From contig NWUY0300061942.1 of NCBI GenBank assembly GCA_004151065.3, forward strand, positions 1 through 10,532: a DNA stretch of 10,532 nucleotides. Reading direction: 5' to 3'. A model generated the notes under the pieces. That model made no database searches and was not told the origin of the DNA. It saw only the letters and a list, made by a program, of their open reading frames with translations. Of this stretch, positions 1 through 8,300 are shown piece by piece. How positions within the stretch are numbered: the stretch's first letter is position 1; each line of letters begins with the position of its first letter. The position numbers were made by a program, and so were the translations under genes. The stretch is from Larix sibirica (Eukaryota; Streptophyta; Pinopsida; Pinales; Pinaceae).

Positions 1-848
1 ATTGAAGTCGTTCCACATGAATTAAATAAGTTCTTGGATACATTCATGAGCAAGTAAGATGGGCAAAATGAAACACTATTAATGCACAAGCTCAAGAATG
101 GTGGGAAAATGAATTTATATGAGTGGTTAGAAAATATCTACGAATATTACTATGAAGAATGAGCAATCGAAGAAAGAACTTTGCTTGACAAAATCCAAAG
201 TAGATTCTATATCGAATTCCACGACAATTGTTTTGTTACAATTTCAACCATGTTGTATAATTTTCTAATCGAAAAAGGATTCGATCACATAGTCGAGCCT
301 CGACCTCCACTAGGCCCCACTACGAAATTGCAGATTGTTATTCCTAAACCTACGACTCCCATCGATACAATCCTAATTCTTCTAATTTATGTCCCATCAG
401 TAATATAGATCATCGGGTGTGACTTGGGAATCAGACCTAGCCAAATTACAATATGGAGTCAACTAGACGACTATGGACGAATTTTGGATCGACTGATGAT
501 TCAAAGACTTCATCAGGGTAACTGGATCAATTTTACACCAGAATTTGGAAGAAACTATTTTGATTTATTCTATTCAAAGCACTTGGAGGTACCCACCTAC
601 CAGCAACATTATTGATTGAAGCACGTAGCACGTTGGATATCCAACCTATCAACGAGGATTCCGTAGAAGAAGTGTGATTGTCTTGATACAAAACTCACCA
701 ACAAGAAATAAGCACAAAAACTCATCATAAAGAATTTAGTGCAAAATATCAGCATAAAGAAGTAAGTACAGAAGTAAGCTTTGCCATAGTTGGTCATTCG
801 TCTCCAGTAAATAATAGAACTCAAAATAGAAGTAGAAATTCTATCAAA
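1..848 (+). pseudogene. Unrecognised degraded reading frame upstream of gag
   Basis: I do not recognise this protein. Frame 1 reads almost continuously from the window edge to about position 480-615, with only three stops (55-57, 160-162, 406-408), then frame 3 takes over and runs into the gag start at 849 with a few more stops. That density is far below what random AT-rich sequence would give, so this is probably a decayed coding region, open at its 5' end. The visible peptide has a charged, aromatic first part (EWLENIYEYYYEE around 120-160), then a proline- and threonine-rich stretch near 295-365 (EPRPPLGPTT), and finally a hydrophilic tail with a short tandem repeat. Being directly upstream of and in phase with gag, it is most likely the N-terminal extension of the gag polyprotein or an additional upstream ORF of the element. 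A separate insertion or captured host fragment cannot be excluded. Confidence 0.5.
693..773 (+). repeat. Three-unit 27-bp tandem repeat
   Basis: Three consecutive 27-bp units (693-719, 720-746, 747-773) match each other at about 20 of 27 positions. In frame 3, the frame that leads into gag, each unit encodes nine residues with a shared pattern: THQQEISTK, THHKEFSAK, YQHKEVSTE. The unit length is a whole number of codons and the amino-acid pattern (H/Q, E, S, K/E) is kept, which suggests expansion while the frame was still translated. Confidence 0.7.
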
Positions 849-1434
849 ATGGCATACCATCATCCAATTGACACTCCAATTTATGAAGGGGATGAAGACC
901 CCAAGAAACACTAGTTTGTTTATGAAACCATTTAGCAAGCTAACCATATTGATGATTAAAATCAACAGATTACACATTTTGCAGGTGGTCTTTGGAAGAT
1001 AGCAATCACGTGGTACATGAACTTTATTGAAGACGAAGCAAAAACAAAGCAACAAATCAGAGAAAATTTTCTAGAATTCTTCAAGACACAAGATAGCAGA
1101 CACTTGGCCAGTCACAAGTTTAAATAAATTGCTCAAATACTCGGTGAATCAGTACACAAATATGGTAGAAGATTTAAATACCTACTCATCTAAATGCCAT
1201 CCAAGATGGATCAAACCGGTGAATCCATTTTTTTTTGCAGGTTTGTAGCCAAGAATTAAAACGCCTCTACTTTTGCATGAATTCACAATGTACGATGATG
1301 TTTTAAAGAAAGCTTTAAAAGTCGATTCGAACACAGACTTCTCAGTTTCTCCTATAGACAAAAGGCTTGAAGAAAAGTTAGAAATAATGCAATGCTCACT
1401 TCAACAGCTTGTTTTGAGGCACAATGAGTTGTGG
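849..1434 (+). pseudogene. gag: Ty3/gypsy gag, capsid domain, degraded
   Basis: Frame 3 starts at an ATG (849) and reads MAYHHPIDTPIYEGDEDPKK, a typical opening of a plant retrotransposon gag domain (IYEGDEDP followed by an aromatic position, here a stop). Downstream are FAGGL, ITWYMNF, ENFLEFFKTQD, LASHKFK and GESVHKYGRRFKYLL, which follow the usual order of the retrotransposon gag family (glycine-rich loop, TWY/F helix, FKTQD, REYDKRF-like motif). Stops interrupt it at several positions, often where the family has W or Q. After about 1215 the frame shifts to frame 1, which reads HEFTMYDDVLKKALKVD and then PIDKRLEEKLEIMQ, the coiled segment that normally precedes the nucleocapsid. In life this protein would assemble the cytoplasmic virus-like particle. 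This copy cannot make it. Confidence 0.85.
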
Positions 1435-2083
1435 TGCAGAATGTGCTCATAGGAAGTTCATACTAAAGACAATTGTCGATATGACAACAATCAAAAATTT
1501 CAAGACGACAGAAGAACATTCCATGAAAAAAAATCCCCTTCCTAGAGGAAAGAAGATTACCACAAGAAGAACTGAGACTCTTTTCGGAAGAAAGACAACT
1601 AGAAAACTTCTAAATCTCTCAAACAAGCTATTATTGTGACATATGTGAAATATTTTAGCCTCATTAGATGGCATAGTTCCCATACAATGCTGACAACATA
1701 ATCCCAAATGGTGTGGAATTTGTCGAATGACGCAACATACTACTACAAAATGTGTGAAAAACTTGAAGAGCAAAGTGAATTACAATACAGTCTCCCAAGC
1801 ATAAACCGTCGATCAAAATAATCAAAGAGGTCAAGACTCAAGAAAAAATGACCAAAGCAACAATGGATATAATTGACACGGTGGCTACAATGTTCATGGA
1901 AGATATAACATCAATCGAGGCAACTTCTCTTTGGGTCAAGAAAAAACTCATTGCTTTATCTGTTTTAGTGAAGAACACTTGTGTCCCGACTGTCCATGGA
2001 AAGACAGGATGGACCTCAAGTTTTATATAGAATGTGGGGTGGGGAAGCATAGTTTAGAAGAATTCCCTTTTTTGATCAAATAA
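1435..2083 (+). pseudogene. gag: Gag nucleocapsid with multiple CCHC zinc knuckles, degraded
   Basis: At least three complete C-X2-C-X4-H-X4-C knuckles can be read. They are at 1435-1476 (frame 1, CRMC..VHTKDNC with an in-frame TAG at 1450), 1712-1753 (frame 2, CGICRMTQHTTTKC) and 1952-1993 (frame 2, CFICFSEEHLCPDC). Two more degraded knuckle-like sites are seen. At 1635-1664 in frame 3 the start CDICE is followed by a His but has one extra residue of spacing. At 2024-2065 in frame 2 the sequence YIECGVGKHSLEEF fits the spacing if the first and last Cys have become Tyr and Phe. A Gly/Asn/Arg-rich linker (about 1810-1930) separates the third and fourth sites. Zinc knuckles of this kind bind the RNA genome during packaging. 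Frames 1, 3 and 2 are used in turn, showing indels between the knuckles. Confidence 0.85.
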
Positions 2084-3174
2084 TCAATAATAAAAAGAAT
2101 GATGATCTCTTGTATGGTTTCTTAAAACATGAAGTGTTAAATCATAAAAACTTGCAAATCATTACAAGGAACGGCACGAGAATTAGAGACGACTATCCTC
2201 AAATCACAAAGATTCAAAGTAAGGAATATAAATAGCCAAATCCACACAAGCATAGACAAATATTTAATAATGCCACATTTTTTTTTAATAGATAGCACAT
2301 GAAGCGTATAATGCATAATCTAAGAAAAAAACTATTAATGCATTGTTGCAATTCCTCACAAAAGAAGAATCAATTGCAAGACTTATGGATCTAATGTATA
2401 TGATAAATAATAACATAATTAATGGAAAAGTAACCAAGAATATATGTCATCTTAATAAAAAATAAAAAAAAATGGACATCGACCCTCTGGTCAACATGGA
2501 AGTAGAGTGATACTGCATCTCGCAAGTCATCCTTGTCTTCGGTTCACAAGCTAACATAATGACCAGATCAACTTGGGAAATACTAGGTCGACCATAACTG
2601 TCGGAGTCGGGCATCTACCTAAAGCTTGTTGACCGAGGTTTAATGAAACCTATTGGAGTTTAGAACAAATGTTAGCATTGCAATCATGGGTATCGATACT
2701 CAAATTGACTTCAAATTAATCGACTCGAAACAAGGGTCTAAATAAATACATGCATTAATCGGTCATCCATGGGGAATAAAAATGAAAGCATCCATATCAC
2801 TCAAAAAAGATATAATAAAATTAAAATGTGATGGAAAAAAGGTTATTGTACTTATCTATGCATCCTAAGAGAAACCTTGGGCATAACCAATCGATAACGA
2901 TGTAGACGTAAGGAAATTATACCAAGTTATGCAAAAAAATGAAAATTCAATTGAACCAAATGAATATGGGGAGATTCACTTGGCATCACCCATGTCATTT
3001 GGTCGAAATTTTGATTCTGAACTCTATGACTGGAAGATAGAAAATTATGAATCCCACACAAGAGAATGTTGGACAATCGAATTCATTCTATGTCAAACAA
3101 TACAAAAATGCTTCACAATATATGTAATTCCAAAAATATTTGAAAAGAAAACAAGAGAATATCTGACCCATGTG
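2084..3174 (+). pseudogene. Linker and retropepsin-like protease of plus-strand element, degraded
   Basis: After the nucleocapsid the sequence reads LQIITRNGTR (about 2150), then frame 3 from about 2334 carries a linker (ARLMDLMYMINNN) into MDIDPLVNMEVE at 2472. The protease core follows: VFGSQANIMTRSTWEILGRP begins at 2535. In plant gypsy proteases this position holds the catalytic Asp of a D-x-G motif, but here the codon is GTC (Val), so the enzyme would be dead. Downstream are YLKLVDRGLMKPIGV and, after a shift to frame 1 near 2668, MGIDTQIDF, ALIGHPWG, MKASISLKKD and KPWA, the typical C-terminal half. Frame 1 then stays open to 3282 (GEIHLASPMSFG). The protease would cleave the gag-pol polyprotein. 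The right limit is uncertain because the frame runs into a second gag domain without a visible seam. Confidence 0.75.
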
Positions 3175-3756
3175 CCAACTAAAAGTCAATTGACTAATAT
3201 ACCTCCCCTTCGTTACAAGGAATGTGAGTCACCATCGACACATGTCGAAGAAATTTCTAAAAATTTCAGTGAGCACGACTGACTGAAGAGCTTAGTCGAG
3301 ACTTTCACCGGCCAGGAAGCTACATGGTGGGACACCCATAATCATGCATGCAAACTTGGACGATCACTTCAACATATGTCTTTGAATGGTTTGGCAAAAA
3401 AAAATTAACAACCCAAGCAAAAATTTAAAAATTCTTCCAAGGTCTAGTCCCTATTGAGCACATTGAAAACTGCGAAAAAAGAATGGAAAAGACTTGGTTA
3501 TCGGGATGAAAGAGTATGGCTGCATTTATTCCCAAGCACATTAGAGGACTTTCCTAAGAGATGGTATAAAATGGAATAATAAAATGGAGAAACATTCAAT
3601 TGGTAGTATCTTAAGGATAATTTTATCAAATATTTTTCATTATCCCTTGCGAAAGAATGCTTCTGAAAAGCAGTACAAGAATTACAACAGTTCATTAAGC
3701 TGACAGAACGACTAGTCGATGTAGTTGACACAACTATCCGACCTCGTTCAACTTGA
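3175..3756 (+). pseudogene. gag: Second, different gag domain between protease and RT, degraded
   Basis: Frame 1 reads PPLRYKECESPSTHVEEISK (about 3205-3265), then after a TGA at 3280 FTGQEATWWDTH, and frame 3 carries VFEWFGKKKLTTQ (3375-3415) and VPIEHIENCEK. Frame 1 resumes at about 3469 with EWKRLGYRDERVWLHLFPST, LEDFPKRWYKME, GETFNW, YLKDNFIKYFS and ends at TGA 3754. The W-W near the start, the H-x-x-N-C-x-x-EW segment, the FPSTL-DFP--WYK block and the NFIKDFSF-like helix are the hallmarks of a plant gypsy retrotransposon gag domain, but of a different subfamily from the one at 849. At least two frameshifts and several stops are present. It may be a nested fragment of another element or a rearranged extra gag. 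The left boundary is a guess because the open frame from the protease is continuous into it. Confidence 0.65.
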
Positions 3757-4080
3757 AATATAATCACAACTACTCAGAATCAATTGATGCATCTAAAGAT
3801 GAAACAATAAAAATAGTTTACCTGAACTTCCACTTCCAAAAGGATAAATAATCCATAAATAACAATTCTAAATAAAATAAGATATAAGATATGATGATAG
3901 CTACATTTGCAATGTTTTGGTCTTTATATAAACCATCGTGCCTTTTCAAGTATAAGGGCATGCCTTTTGACCTTTTCAATTAATTAATCATTTTTATATA
4001 TTATTTATTAATATTTATTATTTTATATGTATATTTATATATTTTATTATGTTATATTTTTTATATAACAATCGACTTAA
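3757..4080. other. AT-rich stretch without recognisable coding content
   Basis: No frame carries a recognisable protein. The right part (about 3975-4075) is almost pure A/T with many TATA/TTTA words. A good TATA-box-like word, TATATAAA, lies at 3925-3932, and a short CCTTTT-containing phrase recurs around 3941, 3963 and 3970. This could be a decayed LTR or promoter remnant belonging to the inserted gag fragment, or spacer. I could not find a matching copy elsewhere in the window. Confidence 0.4.
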
Positions 4081-5260
4081 TTGTACATGGAGAATGAGGA
4101 CAACCTTGGGAAAAGATTTCGATTGAAAAGAAATCATCCCCACATAACCCACTCGGTGAAAATAGTCTTGAAAAATTATACCAAAGGTAAAGAGGATGAT
4201 GATGAGTGTAAATATTTTCCCTTGTCTTTCATGGAATTCAAGGAAGGAGAGCAACCAATTGATGAATCAAAAGCACCGGAATGGATGGATGCAGAGATAA
4301 AAATGAAATAAGTCAACATACCTACCGACGGAAGACCTAAAATGGAGAAAATAGGCGACTATTAGTCGGAGCAACATACTACAAAAATAATAAACCTACT
4401 TAAGGAATATCAAGACGTTGTTGCTCGAGAGTATAAAAACTTGAAAGGCTTGGTCCAAAAAATGGGAGAAATGAAAATTGAAATAATGCCCGACTCCAAA
4501 ACTGTCAAAAAATGGCCATACAAACTAGCTCACAAGTATAAGGACATAGTTAAGAAAGAAATCGAAAATATGCTAACCACTGGAATAATATACCATGTGG
4601 ATCAGTCGGAGTGGGATAGTCATATGGTTGTTCAGCCAAAGAAACATGAACCCAAGAGATTCTGGATATGTGTGGAATTCAGAGGTCTCAATAAAGTAAC
4701 CCTCACATATATGTTTCCAATGCATTTTTCCAATGAAGTTATCAACAAAGTCACTAGTCATGAATATTATTCTTTCATAGACATGTTCTTTGGTTATAAC
4801 TAGGTTCCTATAGGAAAGGAAGATTAGCACAAAACCACATTTGTTTGTGAATTTGAATCATCTACATACAAGGTCACACCTTTTGGACTAAAGAATGCAC
4901 CAATTCTCTTCTCCGAGAATTTTATAAAATATTTTCAGGAGTTATTGTACAAAACAATGGTTGTTTATTTTGAGACTGGACCATTTATACTTTGCTCAAA
5001 GACCACGTACAGTGGATCTGATTGATGCTAGAAAGGTGTCGAAAAATCCAATTGTCCCTAAATATAAAGAAATCCATTTTTCCACACCTATAGGAGTATT
5101 TTTGCATCATGTTGTCTGTAAAGAAGAAATAAAATTTGATCTAGCAAAAATTAAAGTTATAGTTGATCTGAATACCTCCAGTGAATCCCAAGCAAGTCAG
5201 AATTTTCTTGGGACATACGGGGTATTACAAAAAGTTTATCAGACATTATTATGATGTGAC
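4081..5260 (+). pseudogene. pol: Ty3/gypsy reverse transcriptase of plus-strand element, degraded
   Basis: Frame 1 begins with a connector (YFPLSFMEFKEGEQPIDESK, 4210-4270) and LLKEYQDVVAREYKNLKG, which stands just before RT in plant gypsy elements. The RT itself shows MPDSKTVKKWPYKLAHKYKD, VKKEIENMLTTGIIY, SEWDSHMVVQPKKHEPKRFW, VEFRGLNKVTL, SFIDMFFGYN (motif A, catalytic Asp at 4780-4782), KTTFVCEF and YKVTPFGLKNAP. Stops at 4801 and 4825 stand where the family has Gln. The YxDD box begins correctly (Tyr-Phe at 4966-4971), but only five bases remain where six should encode the Asp pair, so the frame changes to frame 3 there. Frame 3 then gives TIYTLLKDHVQW and, after a stop-rich middle, VRIFLGHTGYYKKFIRHYY, the thumb region. 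The enzyme would copy element RNA to DNA. This copy is inactive. Confidence 0.9.
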
Positions 5261-5700
5261 TTTTCCTTTAGAAGAATTGCTCATATTAAATGTTGAATTC
5301 ATATGGACCCCAGAGAGTGTAAAATCATTTGAGCTCCTCAAAAGAAAATTAGTTGAAGCACCAATATTTGGATTATCGGACTGGACTAAGAATTTTCATG
5401 TTCGTATAGGCGCGTCTAGTATTGCATTCAGAGAAATACTCACCCATCCTGGAGATGATGGACTCGACTACCCAAATGTATACAGTAGCCAAAAATAAAA
5501 TAAAGTGTAAAGGAAGTACTCAAAAACTAAGCATGAAGGTTTAGACATGATTTTTACACTAGAGAAATACTGACACTACTTACTGGCTAATTCGTTCATC
5601 ACGGTCGGATATGTCATTGGATTCTTTTATTCCACAAGTTTGAATTTGAAATATTAGTCTGACCAGGCAAGTCGAACATCTGACCCGAAACGAAGAACTA
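5261..5700 (+). pseudogene. pol: RNase H domain of plus-strand element, degraded and shortened
   Basis: Frame 3 carries FIWTPESVKSFELLKRKLVE and APIFGLSDWTKNFHV, the usual lead into the RNase H of gypsy elements. The first catalytic Asp is missing: the codon at 5409-5411 is GGC (Gly) in the FHVRIGASSIA segment. The second acidic residue is present in KHEGLDMIF (Glu at 5535-5537), followed by HYLLANSF. The VDHQAL-type block carrying the third catalytic Asp is absent, and the frame continues with FEFEILV and PGKSN about 25 codons too early, so an internal deletion is likely. A shift to frame 1 then gives HLTRNEELVGID, which in this group is the end of RNase H and the start of the integrase linker. 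Its job would be degrading the RNA strand of the RNA-DNA hybrid. Confidence 0.8.
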
Positions 5701-7011
5701 GTTGGAATAGACAACGAGCTACCTTATGCTCACCTTTTTTGAATCAAAGTTGTGCCGACTAAGTTAGCATACATCACAATTTTTTTGCAAGAAGGAAAAG
5801 CTCCAACAGGGACCTCAAAGAAGAAGAAGAAAATCCTAGCAATGAAAGCAAGGCCTTATGCATTAATGAATGAGTATCTATATAAACTAGATCTCGACAA
5901 TATACTATGTCGGTGTACACTCAACCATGAGCGAGAAGCTATTATTAAATAATCACATTCTGGCCCAGCAGACGGACATTTTTCAGACCGACACAACTGC
6001 TAGAAAAATTCAACAATCTAGACTATGGTGGCCTTCACTAAATAAAAATTGCAAAGCATATATTAATAAACGTGACAAATGTCAGTGCATGGGACGACCA
6101 CTATGACGACATGAAATGTCTCTCATATCTATCAACCCTAGTCTTACATATGAAATCTGGACAATTGAATTTGTCAAACCTTTTCCAAAGCATGGTCGTT
6201 GGACAAGAACAAGAAATATTATTATTTTCGTTGAGTATGTTATTAAATGGGTCAAAGCAGAACCGGTTGAAGCTTGCACTAGTGAAGTCGCAACCAATTT
6301 CCTGTATGAAAACATCGTCACAAGATTCAGATGCCCATTCACATTAATCAGTGATAGGGGAACTCACTTTATTAGCAAAACCATAGAGGTTATCCTTAAA
6401 TAATTTATGATTTATCATCATAAAATTTCATCATATCACCCACAGTCAAATGGCGCGGTCAATTCATTTAATAAAAAATGACTAAAAGCCTTACAAAAAT
6501 CTGTAGTATCAACAAGGACGAGTAGGATGATAAAATATTTGCAATACTATAGGCATATCAGACAACATACAAATGATCAATGGGTCAAACATCGTTTAAA
6601 TTATTATATGGAAAAGAAGCAGTCATCCCTCTACACTTCAAACAACAAGACCCAGTTATCTCTCAAGTACTACATCTAGGGATTGCACAAGCTACACAGA
6701 ACAAAATGTTCAAACTACAAAAATTGTAAGAACAAAGAATGCTAGCCATCCATGATCAAGAAGTTCAAAAGAAACAACAAAAATCATGGCATGACAAGAA
6801 CATGAAAAATAAAGATATATTAGTCGGAGACTTGGTACTTTTATATAATAGTAGAATAAAAGGAAAACCCAAAAATTTTGAGCATGCCTAGTTAAGGTGG
6901 TATATCGTATAAGAACTTAACTACAATGGATCACTTAGATTAAAAACACTTCAATGTCGAGTATTCACAAAAGTCATGAATGGAGCTCGACTGAAATGAT
7001 ACCAACCATAA
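5701..7011 (+). pseudogene. pol: Integrase of plus-strand element, degraded, catalytic triad altered
   Basis: Frame 1 has KKILAMKARPYALMNEYLYK and the start of the HHCC zinc domain (His at 5956 and 5977). A one-base shift to frame 2 follows, with LWWPSLNKNCKAYI and RDKCQCMGRP, where the first Cys has become Arg (6071). The core domain runs in frame 2: WTIEFVKPFPKHG, FVEYVIKWVKAEPVEA, TRFRCPFTLISDRGTHF, SSYHPQSNGAVNSFN. The D,D35E triad reads Glu (6167-6169), Asp (6353-6355), Asn (6461-6463), so only one residue is canonical. The spacing of 35 residues between the last two is preserved. Frame 1 returns at 6502 with LLYGKEAVIPLHF, KSWHDKNMKNKDI, GDLVLLYNSRIKGKP and MNGARLK, the C-terminal DNA-binding part with no chromodomain. 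The stop at 7009 is taken as the end of pol. Confidence 0.9.
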
Positions 7012-7400
7012 AAGAGGCAAGTCAGTGACTAGTGGCCGTACCACCACTAGTTGAACATTGTGTCCCCATGTTTACGTAGAATTAGGAAAAATTAACTAAT
7101 TTGTTTTAAAAGTAGTTACATAACTAAATTAATCTCAAGTGTATGTAAAAATAAGATCTGAGACTTGGATTTTGGTAGGGTAGACGTGATTCAACACACA
7201 TGGGGGTTAACTGGGTAGAGGTGCCAAAGCACGAAAATGAAAAAATGTAGCACTTCTAGAGTAGGAGACCTTTACCTAGCTTCGTCCGAAAGAACAAAGA
7301 AGTGAAAAAGAAGAAAATGAAGTCATCCAACAAAATACTGACCAAGAAAACTCCTAGATGATTGACGAAAGACGAAAAAAGGTGTGCACCTAGAGATTGA
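7012..7400. other. Post-integrase stretch without recognised gene
   Basis: Downstream of integrase no frame carries a known domain. A purine-rich run with a few interruptions lies at about 7286-7323, but it is not followed by a recognisable LTR start. In frame 3 a weak, stop-interrupted reading (KMKSSNKILTKKTPR near 7316-7360) leads towards the open frame that follows and may be its damaged 5' part. No terminal repeat partner is present in the window, so it is unclear whether this is the 3' untranslated part of the plus-strand element. Confidence 0.4.
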
Positions 7401-7841
7401 CAAGACCATCGACGGGTGCATCGATTAGCAAGCATATTGATTGGCGTACAAACAAAATTTCCTTCAAAAGCTACAGCAAGCATGCGAATGAGTTGTTCTC
7501 TGCAAAGTTCATGTTTAATGTTGTCGCCTACTCGCATTAAAAACCTGTTGAATACCACACCTATAAAACCATCAGAACTTGAAGATTCATGTATTATTTT
7601 CTACACAGAATTAGAGAAAGTGAAATTGATCCCTAAAATCACAAACTTCCTCTCAAACTTGTCGACCATAGAATCATCCATAGCACCAAAGATATCCACC
7701 AAAATAGAAAGTATCAAAGTTGTAGAAGAGAAAGTAAGGATGCAGCTAGAAGAAGCTACCATGACCCGCTTAGAACCTAGAATACATAGAATAAAGAAAG
7801 CAAAAATAGATGACCCAAATTGGGGTAAACAACAAGCATAA
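7401..7841 (+). pseudogene. Unrecognised open frame of about 146 codons downstream of integrase
   Basis: I do not recognise this protein. Frame 3 is free of stops from about 7401 to the TAA at 7839-7841, the longest clean plus-strand stretch in the window. The first half is basic and serine-rich. The second half is charged and amphipathic (KIESIKVVEEKVRMQLEEAT) and could form a coiled coil, ending in the basic KKAKIDDPNWGK. There is no ATG at the beginning of the open stretch and the frame seems to continue on both sides through stops. It may be an additional 3' ORF of the plus-strand gypsy element, or a captured host fragment. The opposite strand also has moderately long open frames here, and although the plus reading looks more protein-like, the strand is not certain. 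Confidence 0.35.
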
Positions 7842-8300
7842 ATGAAGGCATGAGAAATTAGGAACAACCAATGGATATAAGTTTCCAACAATCTCATTGT
7901 CGCAAAGATTCATGGGTATCTTAGTGCACCTTTGATAGCCCCACTTGGAAATCTCAAAAACATCATAGAAAAATTTATCATTGGTTGATACCATGATGGA
8001 AATATATTGATCAAGGATCCCATCTCGATTACCTATTCACTCACACTCACATTATTGGCTTATCAAGCAAAGGACCACCATAACAAATTACGACCAAGAC
8101 AATGTCGCTCATCGAAGAATTCACAGGGTCCCTAGTAGGCAAAAACTCAAAGGAACTTATTATCAACAAAGTCCAATATGAGTCAGTAAAATGGGTCGTA
8201 GTTATAATTTCATAATGCTTAACAAATTCAAGTAATCCATCTGACTTGAGGCTTTATATGATAGAAGCATTCAAGTAGGTTGCGGATAAGGCGAAAATGA
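7842..8300 (+). pseudogene. Degraded continuation of the unrecognised frame
   Basis: The same frame 3 continues past the stop at 7839 with few interruptions (NLIVAKIHGYLSAPLIAPLG and NLKNIIEKFIIG, about 7880-7980). After a probable shift near 8040, another frame reads MSLIEEFTGSLVGKNSKELI and QYESVKWVVVIIS (about 8103-8212), then DLRLYMIEAFK up to 8275. These segments have protein-like composition but match no family I know. The sequence ends abruptly at about 8300, where the minus-strand RT begins, so this boundary is probably a rearrangement or insertion junction. Confidence 0.3.

Noticed and set aside
609-1055. Minus-strand open frame of 148 codons rich in Cys, Phe and Leu
   Set aside because: It is the antisense of the gag region, with a composition typical of reverse-read AT-rich coding sequence, and the plus strand carries clear gag motifs.
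1838-2050. Minus-strand open frame of 70 codons
   Set aside because: Antisense of the zinc-knuckle region, whose plus-strand CCHC motifs are unmistakable.
7286-7323. Purine-rich run resembling a polypurine tract
   Set aside because: Interrupted by pyrimidines and not followed by a TG-starting LTR or any terminal repeat in the window.
7256-7558. Minus-strand open frame of 100 codons
   Set aside because: Hydrophobic, no recognisable domain, and it overlaps the more protein-like plus-strand frame. It remains the main alternative if the plus reading is wrong.
7986-7993. Minus-strand TGGTATCA, resembling a tRNA-Met primer-binding site
   Set aside because: Only eight bases match, the following bases do not, and it is not positioned upstream of a minus-strand gag.
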